From Chlorokybus atmophyticus (lineage: Eukaryota; Streptophyta; Chlorokybophyceae; Chlorokybales; Chlorokybaceae), in assembly GCA_009103225.1 (NCBI GenBank), contig RHPI01000797.1, forward strand, positions 185,064 to 249,063: DNA of 64,000 nucleotides, written 5' to 3'. Positions within the stretch are counted from its first letter, which is position 1. Each line of letters begins with the position of its first letter. The translations under genes and the position numbers were made by a program. This document shows, piece by piece, positions 34,972 through 48,326 of the stretch. Below the pieces are notes generated by a model. The model had not been told where the DNA came from. It did not search any database and worked only from the letters and a program-made list of their open reading frames with translations.

Positions 34972-35488
34972 CCACCGTCGCCGGTGATGCCCCTTCAATC
35001 CTCTACCCCAACACCCACACCGCCTATGACAAGCCTTTCAACGGCGTGGCCGCCACTGAGCAGAGAACTGAAAAGTCCCCACATCAGATTGATGTGACCT
35101 TTTATATCAAGAGTATATCAACTATATACCTCTCGGTAATTAACTCACAACTAGACATCGACCCTACAGATAGGGTAGTTAGGACATTTAGCGTGAGCCA
35201 ATCACAGCTCAGATAAGGTACATATCGATAAGGTACCTATTCAAAGATACCTATCGTAAGGTACCTAACGAGATAGTGATCACATTATATAAAATGTGAC
35301 ACTAATCAGGCTTGAATAAGCGGTTCTACACCCATTGGGACTTATTTAAGCTATGATAAAGCATCATAGCCTTTAATAAGCGAGGAACCGTAGAAAAGAG
35401 GTATAAACAAGCATATTTAAATACTTATTTATACAAAATGTGTTATTTAGGTAGCAATAATACCCCTATTATTATTGCTCCCGTTACA
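34972..35488 (-). repeat. 5' LTR of the gypsy element
   Basis: 517 bp, TGTCACAGC ... CCGTTACA on the plus strand. The primer-site region lies immediately to its left. Confidence 0.9.
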
Positions 35489-37444
35489 AATTGTCCCACA
35501 GCATGTGCAATGTCAGGCCGCGACGCTATGGACAGGTAGACAAGGCTCCCCACAAGCTCGCAGTAGGGATACTTTGCCTTCGCCAGCTCTTCATCACTGT
35601 CCAGTGCTCTCACCAACTGAAATCCCACGCTCAGTGGCACCTCTCTAACAATTGCGTTGTCGAGACCAAACTTTGTCACCAGCTGCTTCACCGCTTGTTC
35701 TTGCGAAATGGTGGTGGTTCCAGCAGCTCTGTCTCTAATGACAACCATACTCAAGTAGTATGTTGTCTCGCCCAAACCTCTGCACTCAATCACAGCCTGC
35801 AGTTGAGTCTTCACTCGCTGCACCCCTGACATTTTTGACGCTGCAATTAAAATGTCGTTCACGTACACCAACAGCCACACTTGCTTGCTCTCGTGGTAGA
35901 ACAAGCTTGGATCTGCTAAACTTGCAGTAAACCCCTGCTTCTGGAGCTCCTTGCACAGTTTTGCATGCCATACCCGTGGAGCCTGCTTAAAGCCATATAA
36001 TGCCTTCACCAATTTGCATGCTGTACCAGGTGGCCCCTCCTGATACCCTCTCGGTTGCTGAATGTAGATTCTCTCTTCCAGCTCCCCATACAGAAACGCT
36101 GTCTTCACATCCAAGTGATGGAACTCCAGGTTGTCTGCTGACACAACTGCCACAATAGCTGTAAAGGTTGCCAACTTCCCCGCCGGTGCCAACACCTCAT
36201 TGAAGTCAATTCCTTCTTGCTGCAGAAACCCTTTGACAACCAATCTGGCCTTGTACCTTTCAATGTTGCCATTGCCGTCCCTCTTCACCTTGAAAACCCA
36301 CTTGACAGGAGTAGGCTTGATAGCCCTGCAGGTGGAACTTCAAGTTTCCATGTTGCATTGGCATGCAGCGAGGCTATCTCTTCATCCATTGCCTAACGCC
36401 AGCTGTCTGCATCAGTCCTTAAGAGTGCTTCTTCATATGTCGCTGGCTCCACACTCTGTGAGCCCGCCGTATAGCCAAACTCTTTATAAAAACGAACAAG
36501 ACCCTTCCTGTCGCGCTCAGAATAATGCCCCCTGCCTTGCTGTTGGTTTTGCTGCTGCTGATGACTCCTCTAATCTCTGCGCGCAGCGCTGCTCACTTTC
36601 TTAGGGCTGAGCTCCCTTTCTGAACCAGAATTACTGTCCACCAAATATGAAACAGTAGTTGCTGTGCTGGACTCAAGCTGTTGTTATCATCATCAGTGCC
36701 TTCATCTTCTGATGAATCGTTGTCACTGATCTCCTGCAGCTGCTGTGCTCCCACGGCTTCATGGAATACAACTTCTCTGCCGATCACAGTCTGAGTATCC
36801 TCCAGCAGCACCCTATAAGCCTTGGAGTCAGGCTCATAGCCAAGGAAAACACCTTTCTTGCTGACTGAGTCCAGCTTCGTCCTTTGCTGCTTGGGTGTTA
36901 ACACATATGCAGTGCAGCCAAACCCTCGCATGTTGCTGACGTCTTGAGCCTTCACGAAGAACAGCTCCCATGGAGTCTTTGCTTGAGCACGCTTTGACGA
37001 TTTATTCCTGATGTAGTTGGCTGTCAAGACCGCTTCTGCCCACCAGCAATACTCCAACTTTGCATTACTCAGCATGGCTCTCACTCTTTCCAACAAAGTC
37101 AGATTTAGCCTCTCTGCTGCACCACTCTGCTGCGGAGTGTACGGGGCTGTTGTCTGATGCACAATGCCTTGTGAAGACCAGAATGCAGACAGCTTCTCTT
37201 GTTCAGGTACTCCCCTCCTCTGTCACTTCTGACTGTCTTCACAAAATTACCAGACACATTCTTCAACCACAATACCACCTCTTTCACCACAGCTGGGACA
37301 TCTGACTGGAGCTTCACAAGACACACCAATGACAGCTTGGAGAAGTCATTAAGGAAGGTGACAATGTAGGATGCTCCCTCCTTCGATGGCTCTGGTAACG
37401 GACCACACACATCTATGTGCACCAACTGTCCAACGTGCTCGCTG

Positions 37445-37901
37445 TGTTGACATACACGCGTGCAAGTGACACGCCAACAACATCAACACAAGAGCATGAC
37501 CGCTACTGCCGCCATAGCATCCGCACACATGCTACATCGTGACCTCTCATCTTCATTGCAACAAGTATGGGCTTTATGCCCCGCCAGTCTCTACACACGT
37601 CTACATTGGCAAGCACCGCGTGCGCTATACTCAGCCGATTGCTGTTTTGTAAGCTACGATGTCTAGCTCACAACCAGAGCTGTCCAACAAGCTAAGCCAC
37701 ATCTGCTAAGCTTACGTATCCACGAAGCTACGCAATTTCTCCCAAGGCTCTACCAAGCAGCCTGGTCCGGAGTCCGTCATGACTCGACCGTCTTGCTAGG
37801 TCTGATGTCCACGCGCTTCTTCCTGGTACCTTCGACCCTCGACTCCTGTATAAAGGGCAAGCTGACCGGATACAAGCATCACCCCTGTAATACCTTCAAC
37901 A
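37445..37901. mobile_element. Solo LTR inserted in copia integrase
   Basis: 457 bp from TGTTGACATAC to CCTTCAACA with short inverted ends. It is flanked by exact CGCTG duplications (37440-37444, 37902-37906). It contains a TATAAAG box near 37850. Without it and one CGCTG, the copia reading frame is continuous across the site. No internal element sequence remains, as expected after LTR-LTR recombination. Confidence 0.9.
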
Positions 37902-38852
37902 CGCTGACGCTCTGAGACTTTTTGAAAGGTTGCCTATGCATTTTGGTCAGCACACATGGCTCACACACCACACCTCTAGACTGCTTGATCTGCGCCTTGC
38001 TTACATTGATGCCTCCAACTAGATCTTCAGCCACCAGACAATAAAGGTTGTCATACACAAGGTGTCCAAACCTTCGATGCCAAAGTTCAGCTGACTCATG
38101 GACTGTCGCCACCAGTGCCTTGTCAGTCTCAGCTTCTTCTATCAGGTCAAGCCCGTCATGCTATTCCCTCGCGATGAGACACACCTTGCCATCAACACGC
38201 AGACAGACCTCTACTCCTTTTCCTGACAGATCAGCTCCAGCCTTCAACGCAACCTTCATGGAGAACAGGCTAGCCTGTGCACGTGGGACATGAAGCACAC
38301 CTTCTCCCACGTTGCATTGCAGCACTGCCTGGCCTGTACCCGCTACCTCCAGGCTCCCACTCAACACCTCAACAGTGCGGGGACTTGTCTTAACCTGGTA
38401 GTTCTGTAGCAGCGCAACATCCGGAATAAGATGTTGCGTACAACCAGAATCGAACACCCACCAAGACATCTGTTTTTCTGTGGATGCAACCGCTCCACCC
38501 ACTCCTCTCTGTCCACCCTGTGAATTGCCCTTTGCTGATCTCAGCTGCTAACAATCACCCTTCCTGTGCCCAACTTGGTCGCAATGGAAGCACTTTCCCT
38601 TGAAAGGCTTGTTCTAATCTCCAATCCTGTTGCCATTGTTGTTGTTGCTTGTACCAGCTCCTCCTGATGACTGCGCTCGAGCAGCGAACGCACTGGACTC
38701 TCCATTAGCCTCGTTGCCCTTAATCCTTAATTCTGCCTTCAACAGGATTGGTAAAATCTCTTTGAGGGACAACTTTTGTACTGATACCCTCCAACATTGT
38801 CACAACAATCTCGAACTCTCGTGGCAACCCAGACAACACATTCAAGCACAGA

Positions 38853-39284
38853 TCATCCTCTGAGACTGAATCTCCTATAGAGGTCATTTATGAGCTTTTG
38901 TGCACGTCCTAAATACTCTGTAACTGTCTCACTAGCAAGCTTCCTCAAGTTGTTGAACGCTTGCTTGAGCTCAATCTTACGACCAACAGAGCGTGTAAAG
39001 AACATATTTTCGAAAGCTTCCCATGCATGCTTGGCATCAGATTGCATCTGTAGCAGTGGCCTATGAAATGGCTCAACGTGCATACTCATCAAAGCCAAAG
39101 CACGCAAAGTGCTTCGCATCCATGCAGACTCGTTACCAATGGGCGCACTCCCCTTTGGGTCAACGTAGTCCCACAGCTCTTTGTGGGTGAGCTTCATCTT
39201 CATCTGAAAGCTCCAGCTGGCATAGTTGTCATCGCTCAAAGGTTTGATGGTGAACTTCTCCTTCTCTGGTGCAGTGGTTGTCAT
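38853..39284 (-). CDS. Copia gag, N-terminal part
   Basis: ATG at 39284 begins MTTTAPEKEKFTIKPLSDDN, followed by YASWSFQMKMKLTHKELWDY (DUF4219-like) and SVGRKIELKQAFNNLRKLAS (UBN2-type gag). A zinc knuckle CFHCDQVGHRKGDC lies further left (about 38545-38590) in a frame with stops. Gag would form the particle that holds the element RNA. Confidence 0.8.
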   Translation of the reverse strand: MTTTAPEKEKFTIKPLSDDNYASWSFQMKMKLTHKELWDYVDPKGSAPIGNESAWMRSTLRALALMSMHVEPFHRPLLQMQSDAKHAWEAFENMFFTRSVGRKIELKQAFNNLRKLASETVTEYLGRAQKLINDLYRRFSLRG

Positions 39285-39435
39285 CCTATCGTCTCCTGCT
39301 GGCTGAACTTCACAGTTGAACCCCACAGTCCTCCTGCTTGCTCGCTGTACCTCTTAGACTCTCAGCTAACAGCTCCAACAACCTCACACACAGAGGAGAA
39401 CACTCTCTCACAGTAGCTAGCTCTACACACATAGA

Positions 39436-39450
39436 TGTGGGCCCATAACC
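39436..39450 (-). promoter_or_regulatory. Copia primer binding site, half-tRNA type
   Basis: The plus strand reads TGTGGGCCCATAACC directly before the LTR end. This nearly equals the anticodon-arm sequence of plant-type initiator tRNA-Met (GTGGGCCCATAACC), not its 3' end. Priming from an internal tRNA-iMet site is established for Drosophila copia and yeast Ty5. Confidence 0.75.
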
Positions 39451-39784
39451 TGTTGACTAGAGATGCTGCATGCAACCATGCACAACAAGCATACACAGCA
39501 CAGGGGTAAGAGCAAAGCTACACCGCCAACGAAGTGACCAGAGAAGTGAGTTAACTCAATAACCCGCGGCCTGTCGGCTCTGGGCCCTCAGTTTGGGTCC
39601 TACCAAAGAGCAGACCAGACTGTACCAGTCCTAATTGCCTGCAGTCTATACATACAACTTCAATCTATGAGTAGCTTATCAGTACTAGCTTAATAAGCTA
39701 CAATAGGGCTAGTTAAGCTGACTGGACAATAGCACATGTGCTATACATGTAGAGAACACTGCATAACATGCTGTATTCTCCACA
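39451..39784 (-). repeat. 5' LTR of the copia element
   Basis: 334 bp. It matches 28253-28556 apart from substitutions and a short length difference. Confidence 0.85.
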
Positions 39785-40600
39785 ACATCTACGCGCGGTG
39801 CCTATGTGAGCTATGGTTGTGAGCTACGTTGGAGTCATGACCTAGCTACTGGTCAGTGACGCGCGCGCGCTGGTACGCCGGGCGATGGTTTCAATGTAGG
39901 CATGCTCGATGAAGGCTTGTATTCGCGGGCAAGAGGCATGACAATATTATGTGAAAAGCATCACGTTTAATAGTAACCCTGATTATTACATATTATTGGT
40001 GGATCGAACATTGTATGATGATGCATTTTGATGTACAATGAGTTGCCCATCACTTGTTAGCACACATATCGCATCACTAACAGTATTAACATTTATTAAT
40101 ATTACGCACAATCAGTATACCGTGACTACTTATACAAGTGAAATCACGACTGTTCCGAACATAAGCTAACGGTCATATGGAGGCTATTTCCACAGCAATC
40201 ACCACTCGATATAGAACACAACTTATAACTGAACTCACAACTGAGCAGCTACGCGCGGTGCTTAAGTAGGCTATGGTCGTGAGCTACTCTGGAGTCATGA
40301 CCTAGCTACTGGTCAGTGACGCGCGCGCGTTGGTATGCTGGTACGCCGGGCGATGGTTTCGATGTAGGCATGCTCGATGAAGGCTGGTATGCGCGGGCAA
40401 GAGGTATGCTAATGTTATGTGAAAAGCATCACCTTTAATATTAACTCTGACTATAACATATCAGTGGTGGATTAAACACTGTATGATGATGCATTTTGAT
40501 GTACAATGAGTTGCTCATCACTTGTTAGCACACATATTGCATCACTAACAGTATTAATATTTATTGATATTACACATGATCAATATATAAAATACGTAAT
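39785..40600 (+). repeat. Tandemly duplicated unit of about 470 bp
   Basis: TACGCGCGGTGCCTATGTGA ... at 39790-40120 is repeated at 40253-40600, and CCGTGACTACTTATAC... at 40121-40252 matches 28123-28252. The first copy is broken by the copia insertion and the second is intact. No coding capacity is visible. Confidence 0.85.
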
Positions 40601-40847
40601 GACCGACATATTGTGACAAAAGTACGAAAAAAAAAGCGTACTTTGCATACCACAAATTAGTACGCTTGATGCGTACTTTGTATCTATGCTACCAAACTGC
40701 AACTACCCCTACCAAATATAATCCGCATTTGTGAGAACATTATTCAAGTAGCTGCACATTGGACAATTGCACAATCACAACATCATCAACGCTTACAGAT
40801 TACCTGCTAATTAAAACTGCGGCTGCTAATCCAATCCCAATGCAAGC

Positions 40848-42218
40848 ATGGTTGGCAGATGGCGAACTACAAGGATTGCTGCCGCAGGTGGCGCGGCAAG
40901 CGTGAAAGGAGCCTTTAGTGGTGTGGAAGTACAATATGAGCGTAGGGAGGAGCAGCTTCAACAAATCAGGTGTAGTCGTGTCAAGCACAATACAACAACA
41001 TCACACCGTGGTGACCATCATGAACACGGCGTGTGCATGCATCATGCGGATTATGTACACCACATGATTAGACATGTAGTCACATGCGACTGTTTCATCA
41101 CACAGTCCGCACGTGTGGCCAATCTTTTAAGTTGCGGTACTAGCTTTCGTATCCCAACGCAACCACATTTGGGTGATACAGTCGATGGCTAAAGTCAGCA
41201 TTGGTGCGTCATGCCCGACGTCTAAAAAGACACTATGATGTGACAGATGGTGTGACAGCGTGGGTAAATTGGTTATATGCACGCATTGATAACCACGTGG
41301 CACCGATGACGCTGGATGCGCACGAGTCTCGTCCACCGTTTCTTTGAACAACAGCGATCATGCAGCGCTACTGGCATAGAAGTTGGATACGGATGCGGCA
41401 TCAGATATGCGAGTATCAATGCGCCTGAGAATCTATCGAATACGGGTGATGCGGCAAATTTGCATGCGTAACTCGAGTTTTTACGGCACAAACGTTGACC
41501 AATCAATTGAACTACACTATAATCTATACATGTTGGGTGCTAAGGATGAGTTATACAAACAAGTGATAGGTATCCTGATGGGCAATAGTGCCGGTGTATT
41601 TAAGGCCAACATTTTCTTCTTTATGTATGAGTATGAGTTCATGCAGCATTTGTGCAGAGCAGCACCAGCGTTGGTACCTACGTATGCACACAACATTGTC
41701 TGTTACGTTGATGATTTAATCGTGTATGATATCCCAAATTTTAAAACAGATATGTATCAAGGCCCGCATGTGTTAGCCAATGGCATATACCCCCAGGATA
41801 TGTTGCAGTTGAACAAGTCCGCTGAGGGTGTCACCGTGCCATTCTTGGACCTACACGTCTTTCAAGTGCCGTTCGTTGGTCTCTGTATAGCGATAAAAAA
41901 GAAACACAAAAAGAAAGCATTTGCGTTTCATGTTCTCCCGTGAGACGAGCTCCACACCCACAGTTTAGCTTGCACAAGCAATGCATGTTTGGTGTTATCA
42001 TTCGCCATTGCATCAGGTTCATGCGGTTGTGTACGTTCAAGTCAGATTTCAAGCAAGCAACCATTGACCTACTCATGGACAAGATGCATGAAGATTTTAC
42101 CAAGCGTAGATTGTTGATAAAGTTGATTCTAAGCTATTCACCATGCACGGCGTGCTGTATGGCATCACCCCACACAGAATGTATGTATTATGATGTTGCA
42201 CAATTGCAGCATGTGTAA
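40848..42218 (+). pseudogene. Penelope-like reverse transcriptase remnant, copy 1
   Basis: Fragments in changing frames: an N-terminal part with CDCFITQSARVANLLSCG and FRIPTQPHLG (40848-41192), the RT core (41383-41943) with MGNSAGVFKANIFFF and active box CYVDDLIV, and a thumb-like part HKQCMFGVIIRHCIRFMRLC (41940-42218). The motif style (FDFATLYTNI in sister copies, PMGNNAGVY, YVDD) fits RTs of Penelope-like elements of the kind found in green algae. No GIY-YIG endonuclease was recognised. Frameshifts near 41195-41380 and 41940 disable it. Confidence 0.6.
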
Positions 42219-42446
42219 TAGTTACGGGAAGCACGATGACGGTGCTCATTCTATCGGTGTTGTCACAAACACCACCCACAACATGACCTTCATCACCTGC
42301 AAGTGCACATTGACACAAATGAATGACATGCAATGCGGACATGCAATGCGGATTCTAACTGTTGGTAGCCATTTTGTGACTTTTGAGTTGGCAGGCATTG
42401 TGCGCGGGGGGACCAAACCCTACATAACTTGAGCGGCCTGCAGTGA

Positions 42447-42469
42447 CCAGTTGCCCGCAAAGCAACTGG
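42447..42469. repeat. Small perfect hairpin after RT copy 1
   Basis: CCAGTTGC, 7-base loop, GCAACTGG. This is an 8-bp perfect stem and may mark the element's 3' region. Confidence 0.4.
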
Positions 42470-42594
42470 CGCACTGTGGGTTTGCGTGTTCAGGTGGGTG
42501 GCTGACTGACGGTGGTGAGCTGCAGCAAGCTCGCCAATGAATGGTGATGTTGTTTATGCTGTGTTACTACTGTTAGGGGCTTGGGCCAGCCCGT

Positions 42595-42864
42595 TTGTGT
42601 TGTACTCTGCTGAACTTGTTACCTACGCACATGTTGCTACTGTTTCTGTTCTGTTATACCCTTTACATTATATTTCAAGGTAGCGCAAATGCTACCGATC
42701 AACCACTCCTAGTACTAACACGCAATGTACTATCATTGCTTATCATATGCGCTTTTACGCTGCATGGCATGATACCAATAACTTTGTATAGGCTTGTCTG
42801 TAGCCCAGCTGCACAAGCAAGAGCAATAGCCAACCACAAGCAAGACACCGCTAGATTTGTATAA
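42595..42864 (+). CDS. Possible 89-residue membrane peptide, uncertain
   Basis: Open frame with two hydrophobic stretches (HMLLLFLFCYTLYIIF and LSLLIICAFTLHGMIPITLY) and a polar tail ending TAA. It has no recognised family. It lies 380 bases after RT copy 1. A different hydrophobic frame (LLVKQVVLLILLAVLVLP) lies after RT copy 3 at about 56.8 kb. It could be chance. Confidence 0.2.
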   Translation: MCCTLLNLLPTHMLLLFLFCYTLYIIFQGSANATDQPLLVLTRNVLSLLIICAFTLHGMIPITLYRLVCSPAAQARAIANHKQDTARFV

Positions 42865-43411
42865 AATCGCTCGTATGGGCCACTACGCCCTGGCAGCATA
42901 CGCCTAGAGTACAACTGATGGCAGCAGGTATGAGGCAGCTTGCATCACCTGTTACCACGACACAACCACACAACAAGGCAACCACAACATAAGGCAACAA
43001 CGCTGGGTGGGGGGGGCCACTAGCTAAGACTAAGTGCACTAGACCAGAGGGAGTAGGGGAGGGGAGGGGCAGGCACAAGCAAGAGCAAGAGCAGCGGCTT
43101 CACCTGCCAAGCACCATGCCTCCGCTGTTTGTAAACGAGTGAGGTTTGGTGTTTGTACGGTAAGCAAAGATAGATAGTAGCACGACTTGACTTAATGACA
43201 CCAACACAACACACAAGACACATAGGTACAATACCCACAGGGCATAAGGCAGTCATGCTGGGTTGAACCTACGACTGCATGTGCACATGCGACAAGGCAG
43301 TGGACGTGTGCAGGATTTAATATCATACACACACCATCTAATACAGCTGTCAATCTGACAGCGTCAACCAATAATCTACCTGCGGTCGACAACTTGCACT
43401 ACTGGCTACCT

Positions 43412-45245
<1,834 letters not shown>

Positions 45246-45458
45246 TGTGTGCCGCTGAAAGCCACTGCGCAGCTATGCGCCGCCTGTAGTCAGCAAGGCG
45301 GCGGCGGCGGTCGCGGCGGCGGCGACAGGGATGGTGTGGCTGTCGGTGCAAGTGTGGGCGTGGGTGTCAATTGCAACGTTGGAGTCTCTGTAGTTGTCGG
45401 CGTTGTCCGCCGCATGCTTCGGTTGGTGCTCGTAGCTCAGTGCGCCAGCAGGACCACC
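45246..45458. promoter_or_regulatory. Short divergent promoter region, ADK / ObgC
   Basis: Only 213 bp (168 if the upstream in-frame ATG at 45414 of ObgC is used) separate the two start codons. It is GC-rich near ADK (GGCGGCGGCGG) with GTGGGCGTGGGTGTC beside it. No TATA box was seen. Both genes must take their promoters from here, from 5' leaders or from each other's first exon. Confidence 0.6.
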
Positions 45459-48326
45459 ATGATGATGGCAGCCAGGGTGTCGGCGCAGAGAAGCGCCTGG
45501 CTGTCCGCTGCGAGCTCTGCGCTGCTTTCTCCTCCAGCAGCAGCGCGGCAGCTCCCTCCACCTCCACCTCCGCAAGCAGCAGCTGGTCGCCCGCCGCCTG
45601 CTCTCTCAGCAGTGCGGCCCTCGCCGCAGGCTGCTGGTTCTGCGAGGTGCTTGCGGACGTCGGCGACTTCCACCGCCGCCGCCGCAGCTGGGCGGCAGCG
45701 CAGCAGCAGCCAGCCAGGTTTGCACGGGAAGGGCAAGGGGGCGCAGGTAGGTGGCGACGTGAATGAGCATGAGGACGAGGACGAGGAGGACCAGGGCGAG
45801 GGGTTCTGGGAGTATGACCAGGATGAGGACGGCGACGAGGAGCGAAGAAGCAGAAAGCGGGGCATTCCCGCTGAGATGCGCTACTTTGACCGCGCTAAGA
45901 TATATGTCAAGGCTGGAGACGGAGGGGATGGCGTGGTTGCCTTCCGCAGAGAAAAGGTTGGTCACGTACATCAATTTCAAGAGTACCTTGCATTGTCACT
46001 TACAGTGTGTGCACCTCTCACTTCTCCCTTTTAAGTAAGGCAGTTCGACAACAGGATATCTGGCATGGGTACTTAGCAATTTGGTTGTGTAAGAACAGTA
46101 TGTCGCTGTGTGCTTGCCATGCAAGTGCTCAAGTTATTGACAAACACTTCCAGCATTGCTGATAGTCATATACCTTGCTGCCTTGAGTGTTATGAAGAAA
46201 AGTGCAAACCATAACACTTCTCTTCAAACAGTTCTCTTATGTAGAAGCAAGCAGCGCAAGAAGCCTGCAGGTTGTCTTGCATAGGTGCAGCCACCTGCGT
46301 GTAGTTCCGGCTGAGCTCATGTTCGCATTGGTGATGACGTTTGTGGTGTTCAGCGGTCTTAGAAGGTCTCGGTCGGCTGAGCTTGAATTATGCACTGGGA
46401 AATCACAAACCACATAGATGATGCAAGGCTGCTGAGCTCATAGTCATGATATGGCAAAAAATGGGATGCGATTTGCCTATTTTTTGCGGGGGAGGGGGGG
46501 GGGGCGCTTCACCAGGTGTCAAGGGGACAGTTGATTGCTATTGTCATGCTGCTATGTTAATATAAGAGCCATGCAACCACGGATGCTTCACTTGTGTTGC
46601 TGTGAGTGCACAATATGCACTCTATGCACATGATGGTACAGCCTTTGGAAACAGTTGGTTGGCCCGCAACCCCATGAAAGCAGTTATAACAATTAGCATG
46701 TGCTCAGTTTGTGGCTCACGGCGGGCCAAGCGGCGGCAGTGGTGGGCGTGGTGGCGACGTCGTGCTGGAAGTTGACCCGTCCTTGAACTCCTTGCACTCG
46801 GTAAGCAGTCCGCCAACCTGAGAGGGGTCAATAACAACATGTGCTGCAGGTTGATGAGGCCACTAGTCACGATTGTAACATCCTGGCAGTTTCGGCGCAA
46901 GGTTCACTTTCGCGCAGGGCGGGGATCCCACGGTGGAGGCAAGAACAAGGAGGGTGCAGCCGGGACGGACATCACCATCGCCGTGCCTCCCGGGACCATC
47001 GTGAGGGCCGCCCCGACAGACATTGACACAGACTCTAATGATGAGGACGAGCAGGAGGAGAGCCGCGTGCTGGCCGAGCTCATGCATCCGCACGAGCGCA
47101 TGGTCCTGATTGGAGGAGGCCGTGGCGGACGTGGCAACGCATCCTTCAAGACTTCACGCAATAAGGCCCCGCAGCTGGCCGAGCACGGCGAGAAGGGCCG
47201 GGAGGTGTGGCTCGAATTGGAGCTGAAGCTTGTGGCGGACGTGGGCATCGTTGGTGCTCCCAATGCCGGCAAGTCCACACTTTTATCTGCCATAAGCGCC
47301 GCCCGCCCCAAGATAGCAGCCTACCCGTTCACCACCCTCGTGCCCAACCTCGGCGTATGCGCCATCCCCGAAGACGACTTTGAGACCGTCGTTTATGCGG
47401 ACATCCCTGGCCTGCTTGAGGGCGCCCACGCAGGCGTGGGCCTCGGCCTGGAGTTCCTGCGCCATTGCGAGCGCTGCCGAGTGCTCGTGCATATGGTGGA
47501 TGGCACAAGCCCCGACCCCATGGGAGACTATGACGCCATCATGCAAGAGCTCCGCCTCTTCAACCCCTCCCTTGTAGAGAAGCCGCATGTCGTTGGCTTC
47601 AACAAGATGGACATACCCGAGGCGCAGGAGTTGTGGCCTGAGTTCAAGCGTGCAATGGAGGAGAAGGGAGTTGAATCCTTTGCTATCAGTGCTGTTGCAA
47701 GGGAAGGCGTGCGCCAGCTGGCAATTCGCGCAAAGCAGCTGCTCAAAGAGCTGCCAGCGCCCTCATTGGAAAAGATAGAAAGCATCGATGACACGCTCAC
47801 TCTCACTACCCCTGGCAAGTACGGCCGACCAATTGATGATTTTCACATAGAGTGCGATGCAGGGACGCGCACGTGGTTCGTGCATGGCGAGGGCATTGAG
47901 CGCTTCACTCAAATGACCAACTGGGAGTAAGTACCTTAAATGCTTCAGCAGCCTTTGTTCACCAACAACCAGATCAATACCAACCTTTCGCGTTTAACAG
48001 GTATTATGAGGCTGCCAAGCGCTTTCAGAAGGTTCTGGAGGCGTCCGGCATATCTACAGCGCTAAGGCGTGCCGGCGTGAGGGAGAAGGATATTATTGTC
48101 ATTGGCGAGGTCAGCAAGCTAATGGTTGTCTTGCATGAGCATTGCTGTGCGTGTACTGCACCTTTGCCTTTGCCTTTGCCTGTACAAACCATTTGCTAAC
48201 TCTGTTTTGCTGCCTGCTTTGCTTTGTCAGCTGCAATTTGACTGGTCGAATGAAGAGGATTGGACAGGCTTCTTTGAGGAAGCCAGCAATAAGCCCAGGA
48301 GAGGCAGCGCGCATTGGCCACATTAG
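45459..48326 (+). CDS. OBGC: Chloroplast Obg GTPase (ObgC)
   Basis: Five exons in phase: 45459-45956, 46708-46800, 46890-47926, 48001-48109 and 48231-48326, giving 610 residues and stop TAG. The N-terminus ([20 protein letters not shown]...) looks like a chloroplast transit peptide, followed by an acidic stretch ([13 protein letters not shown]). The glycine-rich Obg fold follows ([66 protein letters not shown]), with an acidic insert [11 protein letters not shown]. The G domain has G1 GAPNAGKS, the G2 region [12 protein letters not shown]3 DIPG, G4 NKMD and G5 SA. A C-terminal OCT-type region ends in DWSNEEDW. Obg proteins bind the large ribosomal subunit and aid ribosome assembly. Plant ObgC does so in plastids. 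An alternative in-frame ATG lies at 45414. Confidence 0.95.

Larger units (their letters stand above)
29201..35488 (-). mobile_element. Ty3/gypsy chromovirus, 6.29 kb, inserted in copia
   Basis: LTRs at 29201-29727 and 34972-35488 start TGT(A/C)ACAGCACC and end CCCGTTACA. AATTG is duplicated exactly at both sides (29196-29200, 35489-35493). A polypurine tract (AGTGGGGGGGAA on the minus strand) touches the left LTR, and a TTGGTATCCAGGAGC primer-site-like sequence follows the right LTR. The LTRs differ by scattered substitutions, so the insertion is not brand new. Confidence 0.92.
28591..38503 (-). pseudogene. Copia polymerase region (protease-integrase-RT-RNase H), broken
   Basis: From right to left: protease WWVFDSGCTQHL (about 38400-38470), the pre-integrase motif LWHRRFGHL (about 38080), integrase core HIDVCGPLPEPS and SDRGGEYLN (37190-37420), then TPQQSGAAERLN (37120). 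RT follows with FHHLDVKTAFLYGELEE and YVNDILI (35500-36290), and RNase H with [20 protein letters not shown] and STTEAEYMA (28600-29190). The active-site box reads YVND instead of YVDD. A solo LTR splits the integrase and a gypsy element splits RT from RNase H. A 1-base shift lies near 29125, and stops occur around the zinc knuckle. Confidence 0.85.
28253..39784 (-). mobile_element. Ty1/copia LTR retrotransposon, carrying two nested insertions
   Basis: The LTRs are at 28253-28556 and 39451-39784 (plus strand TGTTGA(T/C)TAGAG ... TTCTCCACA or TTTTCCACA). The flanks ACAGC and ACATC match at 4 of 5 bases. Gag, zinc knuckle, protease, integrase, RT and RNase H read leftward in copia order. A gypsy element (29201-35488) and a solo LTR (37445-37901) interrupt the polymerase. 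Stops and a frameshift show that the copy is dead. Confidence 0.9.
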
